A program made the position numbers and the translations under genes. From positions 92,976 through 156,975 of the IMG/VR virus record IMGVR_UViG_3300027976_000006: a stretch of DNA of 64,000 nt. One strand, written 5' to 3'. The notes under the pieces were generated by a model. It searched no databases and was not told where the DNA came from. It saw nothing but the letters and a program-made list of their open reading frames with translations. The stretch comes from a virus. Shown here piece by piece: positions 51,188-59,722 of the stretch; the first letter of the stretch is position 1, and every line of letters begins with the position of its first letter.

Positions 51188-52008
51188 GTGAAACACAAAT
51201 GTCTGGCAACTGGAAAAAAGAAAAAGAAGACTACAGCTTTATTCGTAATCTTTCTAAAGCTCCTATGACTACAACCGCATGGAAAGAATTCGTTAGGCCC
51301 GTTGAAGTTGACATCAAGTGGCATCGCACCGAAGATCAAGGGCAGATTGGAAGTTGCCAAGGGCATTCACTTACTTCGGCGCTAGAACGCTTAGCTTTTG
51401 TACGTGGTGAGTCTGTGCAATTGTCTGAAATTTTTGCTTATCTTGCTTCTCAAAAACTAGATAATCTTCTAGGTGCGGATAAGGGTTCTACTATTTCCGG
51501 AGGTTGTCAAGTTGGACTTGAGTATGGTTGTCCTCCTGAGGCGCTTACAGGTTACCCTAAAAGCTATCCCGGCAGGGCGGACCGTGCCGCGATACTAAGT
51601 ACAGCCAACTACGAAGCTGCCCTGCCTTATAGAGCATTATCCCTGTGGGAAGTGCCCGATGATCACGAAAAAGTTCTAGATTTTATTGGCGGGGGCGGTG
51701 CAATAAATTTTGGTATCGATTATTATGATGGCTTAATCCCTGCGGATAGAGTTGTACGCACTTACAGCCCACCACGCCACCCCGACGGGGGGCATGCCAT
51801 GTGTGCCCTAGGCTACGATAAAGACGGAAATCTGCGTGCCGCCAACTCTTGGGCAGATGGCGGTTATTTGATTACTCCCGGAGCTTGGAAGCAGATAGTA
51901 GAGCACCGAGATACGGCAGCAATTGGGTTAATGGGCAACAAGGAAGCCACCCCAGTTGATTGGTATCATAATTCACCTTACTACAAATTGAGGCTAAAAC
52001 CAGAATGA
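51184..52008 (+). CDS. Papain-like (C1-type) cysteine peptidase
   Basis: 274 residues; the start overlaps the previous stop and AGGAG precedes it. The conserved C1 residues are in order: Q52 (oxyanion hole) and C58 in EDQGQIGSCQGHS, H204 in GGHAMCALGYD, and N221 in AANSWADGGY. The spacing from Q to C equals that of papain. There is no propeptide or signal peptide visible, unlike most secreted papain-like enzymes. The next gene overlaps by four bases. It lies two genes from a matrixin, so the cassette holds two unrelated peptidases. The substrate could be host envelope proteins or virion proteins; this is inference. Confidence 0.88.
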   Translation: MSETQMSGNWKKEKEDYSFIRNLSKAPMTTTAWKEFVRPVEVDIKWHRTEDQGQIGSCQGHSLTSALERLAFVRGESVQLSEIFAYLASQKLDNLLGADKGSTISGGCQVGLEYGCPPEALTGYPKSYPGRADRAAILSTANYEAALPYRALSLWEVPDDHEKVLDFIGGGGAINFGIDYYDGLIPADRVVRTYSPPRHPDGGHAMCALGYDKDGNLRAANSWADGGYLITPGAWKQIVEHRDTAAIGLMGNKEATPVDWYHNSPYYKLRLKPE

Positions 52009-52394
52009 AAAATACATTAACAATCGTGCTTAACACATTTGTGTTTGGACTGGTGTGTCTTATGGTCTTTATAGCTTTACGCCCGACAGATTCAGCTAGC
52101 ATAGCTGCCTCGCCTGAATTGGCAGAAAGCGTGTTAGCTAATTTTAACCGGCATGTAAGTGAAGTACTTGCCGGCAACCAAAAAGTCCAGTTAGACACGC
52201 TGATTGAACAAAAGAAAATACTACAAAAGATTGACGCAAATGTAGATAAACTGATCGGCAATACTACTTCCGACCCTGCTGTTACCGAAGAAAAAAGGAA
52301 TGTACAAATTGAAGTAATGCCGCCTACTACCTACCGTGGGATATTTCGTCGAGGTGCCTCAATTCGGACACCAGCAGCCGGAACGGGCAAGTGA
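52005..52394 (+). CDS. Small single-pass membrane protein (129 aa)
   Basis: The ATG overlaps the stop of the papain-like gene; the ribosome binding site is poor, suggesting coupling. Residues 3-26 (TLTIVLNTFVFGLVCLMVFI) form a likely transmembrane helix. The next part is a helical coiled-coil-like region (VLANFNRHVSEVLAGNQKVQ; LIEQKKILQKIDANVDKL), then a Pro/Arg-rich tail. The layout is anchor plus extracytoplasmic or cytoplasmic coiled coil, like spanin or anchoring proteins, but no spanin signature is certain. The family is not recognised. Confidence 0.62.
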   Translation: MKNTLTIVLNTFVFGLVCLMVFIALRPTDSASIAASPELAESVLANFNRHVSEVLAGNQKVQLDTLIEQKKILQKIDANVDKLIGNTTSDPAVTEEKRNVQIEVMPPTTYRGIFRRGASIRTPAAGTGK

Positions 52395-52436
52395 AGCTAA
52401 ACTCTAAAGAACCAGTTAGGTTCTACTGGAATAAAC

Positions 52437-52718
52437 ATGAATTACCCAATCAAAATTTCACCATTTGCCTATGACTTGCTGTGTGGCTTACTGCAGCGAG
52501 GCGTGGTAGAACACGAAGGTAAGCGGTTAGATTTTTCGGAAGTCCAGAACATTTCAATTCAACACGGGGTTATGACTTTTCAGCCACCGGCTAAAGTAAG
52601 CGTCGCAGTGGGCCCTATAAAAATAAAGACTACCATGTCCTCTCTTACAGTTTGTGCCGACGGAGTTGAAGTTGAAATTGATTATTCGCCTATTAACATC
52701 AAGGTAATACCCCAATGA
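52437..52718 (+). CDS. Small beta-rich protein (93 aa)
   Basis: The ATG follows GGA by about seven bases after a 42-base gap. The protein looks like a beta domain: SPFAYDLLCGLLQRGVVEHE near the N-terminus, then alternating strands VMTFQPPAKVSVAVGPIKIK and VEVEIDYSPINIKVI. There is no signal peptide or catalytic motif. The stop overlaps the next start (ATGA). It belongs to the peptidase/membrane cassette but its role is not visible. Confidence 0.58.
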   Translation: MNYPIKISPFAYDLLCGLLQRGVVEHEGKRLDFSEVQNISIQHGVMTFQPPAKVSVAVGPIKIKTTMSSLTVCADGVEVEIDYSPINIKVIPQ

Positions 52719-53047
52719 ACTGGATAGCATTAACAGAAGAATGCTGCGGTACACAAGGTTGTTCGTTATCCGCAATTCCCAAAACAACCCTAACTACTAC
52801 TTCCAGACGAGTTGCACAGGGGGTGCTAAAAAAACGAGAGAATATTAGCAGGGTGGCACTTGCGGTACAAAAGGCATACGAAGCTAACCCCGCCGGAACC
52901 AGAGAACAAACGCAAGAGCAAGCTACTAAATTTATTGTAAGTAGTTTTATTTTTTTCTTTATCGGAAGTCTGCTGTTAAACAAAGTAATGAGTATCGCAT
53001 TAACGTGGTTTTTAGATTATTTATTTAGACCAGAAAAGAATGAGTAA
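52715..53047 (+). CDS. Small membrane protein with a C-terminal hydrophobic segment (110 aa)
   Basis: The start overlaps the previous stop. The N-terminus has cysteines (LTEECCGTQGCSLS), the middle is a basic helix (RRVAQGVLKKRENISRVALA), and residues 73-103 are strongly hydrophobic (FIVSSFIFFFIGSLLLNKVM; ALTWFLDYLF), forming one or two membrane helices. The gene overlaps the next by one base (TAATG). A tail-anchored or holin-like role is possible. The family is not recognised. Confidence 0.6.
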   Translation: MNWIALTEECCGTQGCSLSAIPKTTLTTTSRRVAQGVLKKRENISRVALAVQKAYEANPAGTREQTQEQATKFIVSSFIFFFIGSLLLNKVMSIALTWFLDYLFRPEKNE

Positions 53048-54603
53048 TGACTTACCGCTACCCGCAGAATGATTTTGATGACACAGATTTACTTTTAAAT
53101 CTTCTAGGAAGTTTCTGGGCAACAACCTATCAAGGAAATGAATTAATTTCAAACTTATCTGGCGTAGCCGGGCAAATGGCACAACAGACGTATATGCAGC
53201 TGATGGAACTCGTAAACAGTATTTCTAGATTTAATGTTCCATTGTTCCACCAAAACAACTGGTATGCCTTGAATTTGCGCGAAACGCAGCTAAACCTAGA
53301 TTTAAACTTATTACCTAAATATGCCACGCAGACCAATCAGACTTACACCTCGGATAATCCCTTAGGCTATGGACAAGCAATACATTCAGCTTATTTTGTA
53401 TACACCAAGCCGCAAGGTTTAACCGACGTAAAGCTTATGTTTAACCGGTTGACTTCCCCTACCGTGGCGTTGGTGCAGGGGGTAGACTACTGGCTAGAAG
53501 ACACGATTATTGTTTTTCGAGCTGACCCCTTTAAGAACGATTTAATCGCAAAACGAGATTTACTAAACGATAAAGGCGAACTCGCAGATAAAGAAATAGT
53601 ATTGTGGCTGTATCAAGGAAAATGGGAATGGTACACAACTTATAAACAATTTGGATATGCGCTTGGGTTGCAGTTGAAATCAAGCGAAGGATATAAGCAG
53701 TTTATTAACGCGATATTTGACGCTTTTGTAAGTGGCACAAGTATTCGCACACAAAAGCTGGCCCTAGCTGCAGCTTTCGGTGTGCCTTTAGTTATAGAAG
53801 CAAAAGAAACTGTTGAAAAAATAATTAAAGACGCAGATAAACTTAACATCATTACAGATCAACATGCCTATCGGTTTCCACTAACTGCAACACCCCTCGT
53901 ACAGGAACAACAACAAGTAACCGCCGGAGATGGGCTTACCGATCTTCTGCAAGTATTTGAGTTTACTCAGGGTAAACAAATTAACCCACAAGACATACCT
54001 GCTCTTTCCGTAGGCGTTGGGCTAATACCTTACGGGTTTCAAGGTGAATTAATTTTTGAAAATATTGAAACTCCTTTACTTGTCGAGCTTGAAGTTGCCG
54101 GGTTTACTAAGGTATCTTGGAAAATTGGTGGCTACCCTTTTGACGCAGACAAATTTTGGGAGGATGTGCATACGGCAGGGATAGCCAAAAATCAAACAAT
54201 TGCAATGCTTCTGGATCTACGGGGCACACGTATAGGTCAGCCGACTGCTGCAATGCTCCCTAGTAAGATAAATCCATTACAATTTCTTACCGATAATATT
54301 TTACGCAATAACGCTTATGTCGTGAAGGTTAAAGCTGGGGTTTCTCGGGCAGCCCGCCTCCCTTTTGTACCCACCGAACAATTGCGTAAAATTCAACCAC
54401 CGCACACTTTGATGTTATTAAATGTGGAATTGGTCTACGCTGATAATTATGTTAGTATGGAATCCGCAGGTACTGAAACGGACGTAGGCTGTGCAGAAAA
54501 TTTATCTTTTTTTCCGTGCACAGTAAACACAGAAGCCATGGCGGCATCGGCATACATGACTGAACAGGTAAATATTACTACGATTGGCGGTCGTTGTATT
54601 TAA
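53047..54603 (+). CDS. Tail/baseplate structural protein (518 aa)
   Basis: The start overlaps the previous stop by one base. Gene order after the J-like gene suggests the gpI or gp7-like wedge position, though the peptidase cassette intervenes. The N-terminus is helical (LLLNLLGSFWATTYQGNELI), the middle contains GVDYWLEDTIIVFRADPFKN and a helix with AFGVPLVIEAKETVEKII, and the C-terminal part is mixed. Several short cysteines occur near the end (CAENLSFFPC). I do not recognise a family, so the wedge idea is inference. Confidence 0.58.
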   Translation: MTYRYPQNDFDDTDLLLNLLGSFWATTYQGNELISNLSGVAGQMAQQTYMQLMELVNSISRFNVPLFHQNNWYALNLRETQLNLDLNLLPKYATQTNQTYTSDNPLGYGQAIHSAYFVYTKPQGLTDVKLMFNRLTSPTVALVQGVDYWLEDTIIVFRADPFKNDLIAKRDLLNDKGELADKEIVLWLYQGKWEWYTTYKQFGYALGLQLKSSEGYKQFINAIFDAFVSGTSIRTQKLALAAAFGVPLVIEAKETVEKIIKDADKLNIITDQHAYRFPLTATPLVQEQQQVTAGDGLTDLLQVFEFTQGKQINPQDIPALSVGVGLIPYGFQGELIFENIETPLLVELEVAGFTKVSWKIGGYPFDADKFWEDVHTAGIAKNQTIAMLLDLRGTRIGQPTAAMLPSKINPLQFLTDNILRNNAYVVKVKAGVSRAARLPFVPTEQLRKIQPPHTLMLLNVELVYADNYVSMESAGTETDVGCAENLSFFPCTVNTEAMAASAYMTEQVNITTIGGRCI

Positions 54604-54621
54604 AATACAGTAAGGATTTAT

Positions 54622-55206
54622 ATGCAAAATTGTTTAAATGGCAGCGAAAACATTATCGGAAAAGTACGAGTTTACAGCGTGACAGACAACAGCTGGACTG
54701 CGGTTACAGAGTACAACCATAACCTTGTACTGTACCAGTGGGCAGAAATTGCCTCAAAATTATTAACGACAGGCGACAGCCGGTTTCGTATTGGCGGGTT
54801 GTACTTAGAGTTTGCGAATACAGTTAGCCCTGGCGACGCGGTGGCAATGCCTTCGCTGGATCGCTCCCGAAATGTAGAGTATTACAACGCTCTATCCGGA
54901 AGTGCCACTAAAGACTATTTACGCGTGCCTTTAACGGCTAGCCCTATATCTTCGCAAGGAACAGGATTAAGCAATAATCAAATAACTTTTTTTGCACGAA
55001 GTGGTGGGATAGCTGGAGTACACGGTAAGCCTTTCTCTTATGCTTCTAACTCTGTTATTATCGGCGCTTCCCTTGTGGCATTCGTCGATGCAACGGACGC
55101 CACTCGTGATTTGTTATTCAGCAGCTTCTATTTTGCAGAAGAAGATCAGCAACAAAAAACTGCGACTAGCCAAGTTGGTATTGAATGGGTGCTGACCCTA
55201 CAATAA
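54622..55206 (+). CDS. Virion structural or fibre protein (194 aa)
   Basis: AAGGAT precedes the ATG by about six bases. The protein is beta-rich with a helical patch: IIGKVRVYSVTDNSWTAVTE near residue 11, LVLYQWAEIASKLL near residue 34, a beta region with FRIGGLYLEFANTVSPGDAV, and an end reading SQVGIEWVLTLQ. No catalytic residues or membrane segment are seen. It is the first of the appendage-type genes at the 3' end of the module. The family is not recognised. Confidence 0.6.
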   Translation: MQNCLNGSENIIGKVRVYSVTDNSWTAVTEYNHNLVLYQWAEIASKLLTTGDSRFRIGGLYLEFANTVSPGDAVAMPSLDRSRNVEYYNALSGSATKDYLRVPLTASPISSQGTGLSNNQITFFARSGGIAGVHGKPFSYASNSVIIGASLVAFVDATDATRDLLFSSFYFAEEDQQQKTATSQVGIEWVLTLQ

Positions 55207-55236
55207 CCACGGCTCGCTTAAATGGAGAACGAAGGG

Positions 55237-57057
55237 ATGAGCCTAGAACGTTTTATCAAATTTATTAGCGAAGGTGAGCCAGTCTCCCCCGGTACAGCTA
55301 ATCGCCCGCTGCAGCAACTAGACCAAAATATTCAGTATCTGTGGGATGTTATTCAAGCTGCTGCTTTAGGTTCTACGGTTTATGCACGGGCACAAACAAT
55401 CGAAACTACTTTAAAAGTGGGGCAACCTGTTTATTTTAATCCAACTTCCAGCCGATTTGAGGCAGCCTTTGCCTCCACGGAATCGGATACTGTTACAGGT
55501 TATCTGACCGTTTCAGACCAAGCACAAGTCTGGGGTATCGTAGCTGAAAAACACAATGCGACGCTGGCTGATATTTTGTTGTTCGGGTATGCCCAGCTAG
55601 ATATTCGAGAAGCACTTGATACAGTAGTAGCCACCGGAGAAAATGTCCCAGCCGCGACTTGGTATCTGTCTGGGATGAGTGTCGGTACTCTCACGAGACA
55701 ACTGCCTCCTGTTACCATCCCTGTGTGTAAAACTAACAACAGTGGTGGCGTTTACGTGAATCCAAGTTTTGTGGATTTTTTAGAAAATCACAGGCATTAT
55801 GCTTTTTCGCTGACAATGCTTCCTGCGGGGGAGGTAACCCCGCCTGCTGTAAATGCTTCCCATGTAATTACAAATCCGGATTTTAACTTATCTGGTTGGT
55901 TACCAGCCGACAACTCCGTTTTTGAAGGAAAAGCACCGGCTGGGGCTAAGTTCGGCTACAACTTATCTAAAGATTTACCCCTTAAAAATTTATACCCTCC
56001 TGTACCTTTACAATCTGCTTGCATTCAGATGCAGCGTCCTAGCGTCTGGGATACTTCAACAGAACATCGCTGGTATGGGCAGCAGCTAATGGACGATTTA
56101 GCTGTAATCGACAGAAATGGTATTTGGTGGATGAGCGACTGTTACGATGAAGTTCCCTGGCCCACTGATCTCGCCACTGATAGTTCGGTCAGCACTAGTT
56201 ATGGTGCGTGTGCCCCGCTTGGTCGAGAATATGTTTTAAAGCTGTACTACACTCGGGTTGGTTTTGCTACCGACATATCCACAGTAACTAGTCTTAAATC
56301 GCTAGATTCTCGCCTAATTATCAACTGTGCCGGCAAAGATGTTCCTGGAACTACAGGAGATTTAGACATTGATCTAAATCTGGCTTTTATGGTTGGAAGC
56401 CAGAACTTGACCGGCTATCGTGTTTTTAAAGCATTTGATCCAGTAACTAACACTTTTAATGCTGGACCCGTAGCCGAAGGTGTTTACGCAAATTCTGCTA
56501 ATGTGTTATTGTCTAGCCCGCACACTACTGTTGATGCGCTGAACCGTACCATTTATCACGGACCAATTGGTCTTGGAGTAATAAGCCAGCCAACGCAGGA
56601 ATTAGCTAGCCAACTTGTTCGATTAGATGGGGTAACTGAAGAAAGTTATCCTGTGCTATATCTTGGAATGCCGAATGATATAACTACAAGCTATATTGTA
56701 AAATTTGAAGTCCCTTCCGATGCGCCTACAAATTCTAATTTTAAACTGAGGTTAAGGTTGCTTGGTAAGGTAGCAAGTACATTACCGCAGCTAACCGTTT
56801 CTTACTATACCTCTGTACGGCCTTCGGCAGGTTTGACAACTCCCGTAACTGTAACTCAGAGTTACACTGCTTTGACAATTAATACAGTAGCGGTAGTTGG
56901 AGCTAATCAAGCGGTAGAAGCGGAAAGCTCCGCAATTAGTCTAGCTGCTGGTACTATTATTTACATTAAAGTGCAGCGTACTCCTAGCGATGTTGCGGAT
57001 AATTACGCAGGTGAAGTGGGAATTATGCAACAAACAGGGATATTGACAGCAATATAA
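55237..57057 (+). CDS. Putative tail fibre or appendage protein (606 aa)
   Basis: Two in-frame ATGs lie 15 bases apart; the second was chosen because GGAG lies ten bases before it, though the first is possible. The N-terminal region is helical, with RPLQQLDQNIQYLWDVIQAA near residue 24, which may trimerise or attach to the baseplate. Then follow beta-rich domains (GQPVYFNPTSSRFEAAFAST; ATWYLSGMSVGTLTRQLPPV). The C-terminus is also beta-rich and ends with MQQTGILTAI. Such a fibre would carry host contacts. Assignment is by position and composition. Confidence 0.6.
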   Translation: MSLERFIKFISEGEPVSPGTANRPLQQLDQNIQYLWDVIQAAALGSTVYARAQTIETTLKVGQPVYFNPTSSRFEAAFASTESDTVTGYLTVSDQAQVWGIVAEKHNATLADILLFGYAQLDIREALDTVVATGENVPAATWYLSGMSVGTLTRQLPPVTIPVCKTNNSGGVYVNPSFVDFLENHRHYAFSLTMLPAGEVTPPAVNASHVITNPDFNLSGWLPADNSVFEGKAPAGAKFGYNLSKDLPLKNLYPPVPLQSACIQMQRPSVWDTSTEHRWYGQQLMDDLAVIDRNGIWWMSDCYDEVPWPTDLATDSSVSTSYGACAPLGREYVLKLYYTRVGFATDISTVTSLKSLDSRLIINCAGKDVPGTTGDLDIDLNLAFMVGSQNLTGYRVFKAFDPVTNTFNAGPVAEGVYANSANVLLSSPHTTVDALNRTIYHGPIGLGVISQPTQELASQLVRLDGVTEESYPVLYLGMPNDITTSYIVKFEVPSDAPTNSNFKLRLRLLGKVASTLPQLTVSYYTSVRPSAGLTTPVTVTQSYTALTINTVAVVGANQAVEAESSAISLAAGTIIYIKVQRTPSDVADNYAGEVGIMQQTGILTAI

Positions 57058-57069
57058 TGGAGGGCAAGG

Positions 57070-58023
57070 ATGCCATTATCTCAGTGGAATTTAGATTTTC
57101 TAAACCATAATGCGCAGCGTAGTTATCCGTTGACTGCGGAATCAACTAAGCAAGATGTTACAATGTCGTTTGAAATTCCAACCGATTTTCTTGTAGGGTT
57201 AGATTTGTCTGTGTCTCCCGCTATGGATATGGAGACTGGGCGATTTTTCATTAGACAACTTGGTCTATTTGCTTCTGGCATTCAATTAATCATAGCTTAC
57301 GACACAGGGTTCAGCCTCGTAGATGTAGCCACTGGTTTAATACCTACTACCACCACTATTAGAAACAAAGTCTTTGCACTTAATGGCATAGGCGTTTACA
57401 CAGACATAAGCGGTAAAGTGATTATCGGGCGAGTAGATACTATCCAAGAGCAGCCTAGCGGTCTGTTTACTTTTGCTCTGGAAGATACTCGCATCGAACC
57501 GCAGGCTATTCGCCCCATGATTAAAGGTATATCTGCAATACGGGTGTCCTCCGGCGTAGGCGGAGTCAGCCAAAATTTGTATGGCGATATTGAGTTAGTA
57601 GCTGGCACTAACATTCAAATTTCTACTGCAATAATCGGGTCAGAAACAAAGATTATTATAAGTGCATTAGCCGGTGAAGGCACTATCGAACAATGCGTCT
57701 GCGAGGGAGAAGCTGCTGCTATACCCTGCATTAAAACTATTAACGGAATCGGCCCAACTACTGGCGGTAACTTTAATTTTATCGGTGATGACTGTTTACA
57801 TTTTACTCCGGCTGTCAATGGGCTTAAAGTTACAGATTCTTGCTGCACTCCTTGTTGCGGGTGTGCGGAATTAGAAATTATTACTAGAGATTTAGAGCGT
57901 TTTGCAACGCAGCGCAACGCTTTAGACTTATTTGTTAACCAGTTATCGGCAGAAACAGCTACTTTCGACATGACCGTGCTCGGTGCACGCCTTGGGGATC
58001 GGCGCTGTTTGACCTGCACATAA
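57070..58023 (+). CDS. Tail appendage protein, first of four sharing an N-terminal signature
   Basis: 317 residues with GGAGGG and AAGG before the ATG. The N-terminus is LDFLNHNAQRSYPLTAE, then FEIPTDFLVGLDLSVS. Three later genes begin with the same type of segment. Near residue 222 is TINGIGPTTGGNFNFIGDDC, a beta-turn motif that recurs in the family. The C-terminus is Cys-rich (SCCTPCCGC) followed by a helical stretch. Beta-rich composition, position and tandem copies suggest baseplate-attached tail fibres or spikes. Host binding is likely but unproven. Confidence 0.65.
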   Translation: MPLSQWNLDFLNHNAQRSYPLTAESTKQDVTMSFEIPTDFLVGLDLSVSPAMDMETGRFFIRQLGLFASGIQLIIAYDTGFSLVDVATGLIPTTTTIRNKVFALNGIGVYTDISGKVIIGRVDTIQEQPSGLFTFALEDTRIEPQAIRPMIKGISAIRVSSGVGGVSQNLYGDIELVAGTNIQISTAIIGSETKIIISALAGEGTIEQCVCEGEAAAIPCIKTINGIGPTTGGNFNFIGDDCLHFTPAVNGLKVTDSCCTPCCGCAELEIITRDLERFATQRNALDLFVNQLSAETATFDMTVLGARLGDRRCLTCT

Positions 58024-58027
58024 AATT

Positions 58028-59710
58028 ATGAGTAATACACGAGGGCGACAACCAGTTGGCTTAAACCAGCCCCCAAGTGGCGGGTCTGCCTATCCGTTTG
58101 TATCTCCTTCGGTTGATATTTTGAATTTATTGGCTGACTTCTTTGTGTCGTTCGATGACCTTTCTGACACGTTTGTTTATCCTCTATATGTAGCTTGGAT
58201 GCACGGATTTGGCACTGTGACTACGGCACCACCCGTGGGCTGGCCTGCTCCTGCCCACACTCACGATCTTGTGGTAAGGGATGCTAATGATGCAATAGTA
58301 TTTAACTCTACCACTGCAATTCGTTTTACTACGGAAGTATGGGACAACCGCTTATTAATACTTGAATGGACAACTGAACACAACATATGTCGTTGTGCTG
58401 TGCACACAGATTGGACAGATGCAGACATCAGTGACTTACAGTCTCGAAGCTATACTACATACATTGTTCCAGAACGGGGCGAGTTACAGGCAGACACCTG
58501 GTATAAAATGCCTAAACGAGTATTGTCACTTAGTGTCGGGCTTACCTACATTACAAAAAGCAATATAACCTTAGCTGAAGGTTACAATGTGCAAATTTCT
58601 CAAATTGCGGCCACCCCTGCTTTAACCCTGGCTAACTTTAATCCGCTAGAAGACCAAACAACCAAACCTTTAGTGGAAGGCACTAGGAACACGCAACAAA
58701 TTTTGTTAGAGGCCATCCCATTAGCCGGATTGGGCGTATTTCCGGGCTGCGTTGATCAAGAAAAAGTAATTCGCACAATCAACGCAGTCCGCAGTAACCA
58801 GCATCAAAACTTTTTATACGACAGCGAAGGTTGCATAAGAGTACAACGCCCTGTTGTGCTTAATTCTTCTTCGCCCCGTATTTTTCACTACGGTACCGCT
58901 AGCTTACCCGCTGCGACGGAGGCTGCTGCCGCTATTCTTGTCAGCAATGATTGCAAAAATTGTTGTGACTGCACCTATTTTGCTCAAACTTACCAAGGGT
59001 TAAAGCGCCAATGGAATTTATTTAAAAGTACGGCAGAAAATGCAGAAAAAGTCCGAGACAGATACGCTCAAAATAAAGAACGATGGTTGGTGCAGAAACA
59101 AATACGGGAAGCAGATATATTGCGAGTGCGCATCTCGTTGGACGGTAAATGTAAAATACGGTGGGGGATAGCTTTCTGTAACGCCAGTAAATGTTGCTTG
59201 AGCAATGTTACAGTATATTTAACTTGGCTTCAGTACCTCAATGGTGTTTTACAAACACCTGTCCTCCCTCAATTTGATTGCCCTCCAACTATGTTAGACG
59301 GGGACGAGCAATGTGATGGGCCTATCCCCATTGTGGCAGCCCAAATAAATGCGTTAGGTAACGCTTCTAAACTCACATGGGGTTACAGCAACCCACAGAC
59401 TGTTACAACTTTATACGGGAGACACTGTATGCCGGATTGCGGCAGTCATCCCGATGGGGCTTTAAAATTTAAACTTCATGTTTGCATAACATGGGAAGCC
59501 GCACTTAAAAATCCAGCAACTGGCGAAGCCTGCGTGTTTCCCTCCGTGCAGTATTCTGCAATTCCAGACGCAGTTCAAAGTATTTGGGGAGCTTCTGGGA
59601 TGGTTTTACCTGCAAACATTAAAGACGAAAAAATAACTCCTTTAACCGTAACCGATAAATCGAACCCCTTCTGTAGGCGCTGTAGCTGCGTAGAAGAATT
59701 AACTATTTAA
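58028..59710 (+). CDS. Cysteine-rich virion protein (560 aa)
   Basis: The ribosome binding site is weak; the start is four bases after the previous stop. The N-terminal 150 residues look globular with a possible adhesion domain (PAPAHTHDLVVRDANDAIVF). From about residue 240 the protein has roughly 25 cysteines in clusters: CKNCCDC, FCNASKCC, MPDCGSH and FCRRCSC near the C-terminus. A helical section with RYAQNKERWLVQKQIREADI lies near residue 345. So many cysteines suggest disulfide or metal cross-links. Unusual for a phage tail protein. The family is not recognised. Confidence 0.65.
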   Translation: MSNTRGRQPVGLNQPPSGGSAYPFVSPSVDILNLLADFFVSFDDLSDTFVYPLYVAWMHGFGTVTTAPPVGWPAPAHTHDLVVRDANDAIVFNSTTAIRFTTEVWDNRLLILEWTTEHNICRCAVHTDWTDADISDLQSRSYTTYIVPERGELQADTWYKMPKRVLSLSVGLTYITKSNITLAEGYNVQISQIAATPALTLANFNPLEDQTTKPLVEGTRNTQQILLEAIPLAGLGVFPGCVDQEKVIRTINAVRSNQHQNFLYDSEGCIRVQRPVVLNSSSPRIFHYGTASLPAATEAAAAILVSNDCKNCCDCTYFAQTYQGLKRQWNLFKSTAENAEKVRDRYAQNKERWLVQKQIREADILRVRISLDGKCKIRWGIAFCNASKCCLSNVTVYLTWLQYLNGVLQTPVLPQFDCPPTMLDGDEQCDGPIPIVAAQINALGNASKLTWGYSNPQTVTTLYGRHCMPDCGSHPDGALKFKLHVCITWEAALKNPATGEACVFPSVQYSAIPDAVQSIWGASGMVLPANIKDEKITPLTVTDKSNPFCRRCSCVEELTI

Positions 59711-59722
59711 TGGAATGTTAGT

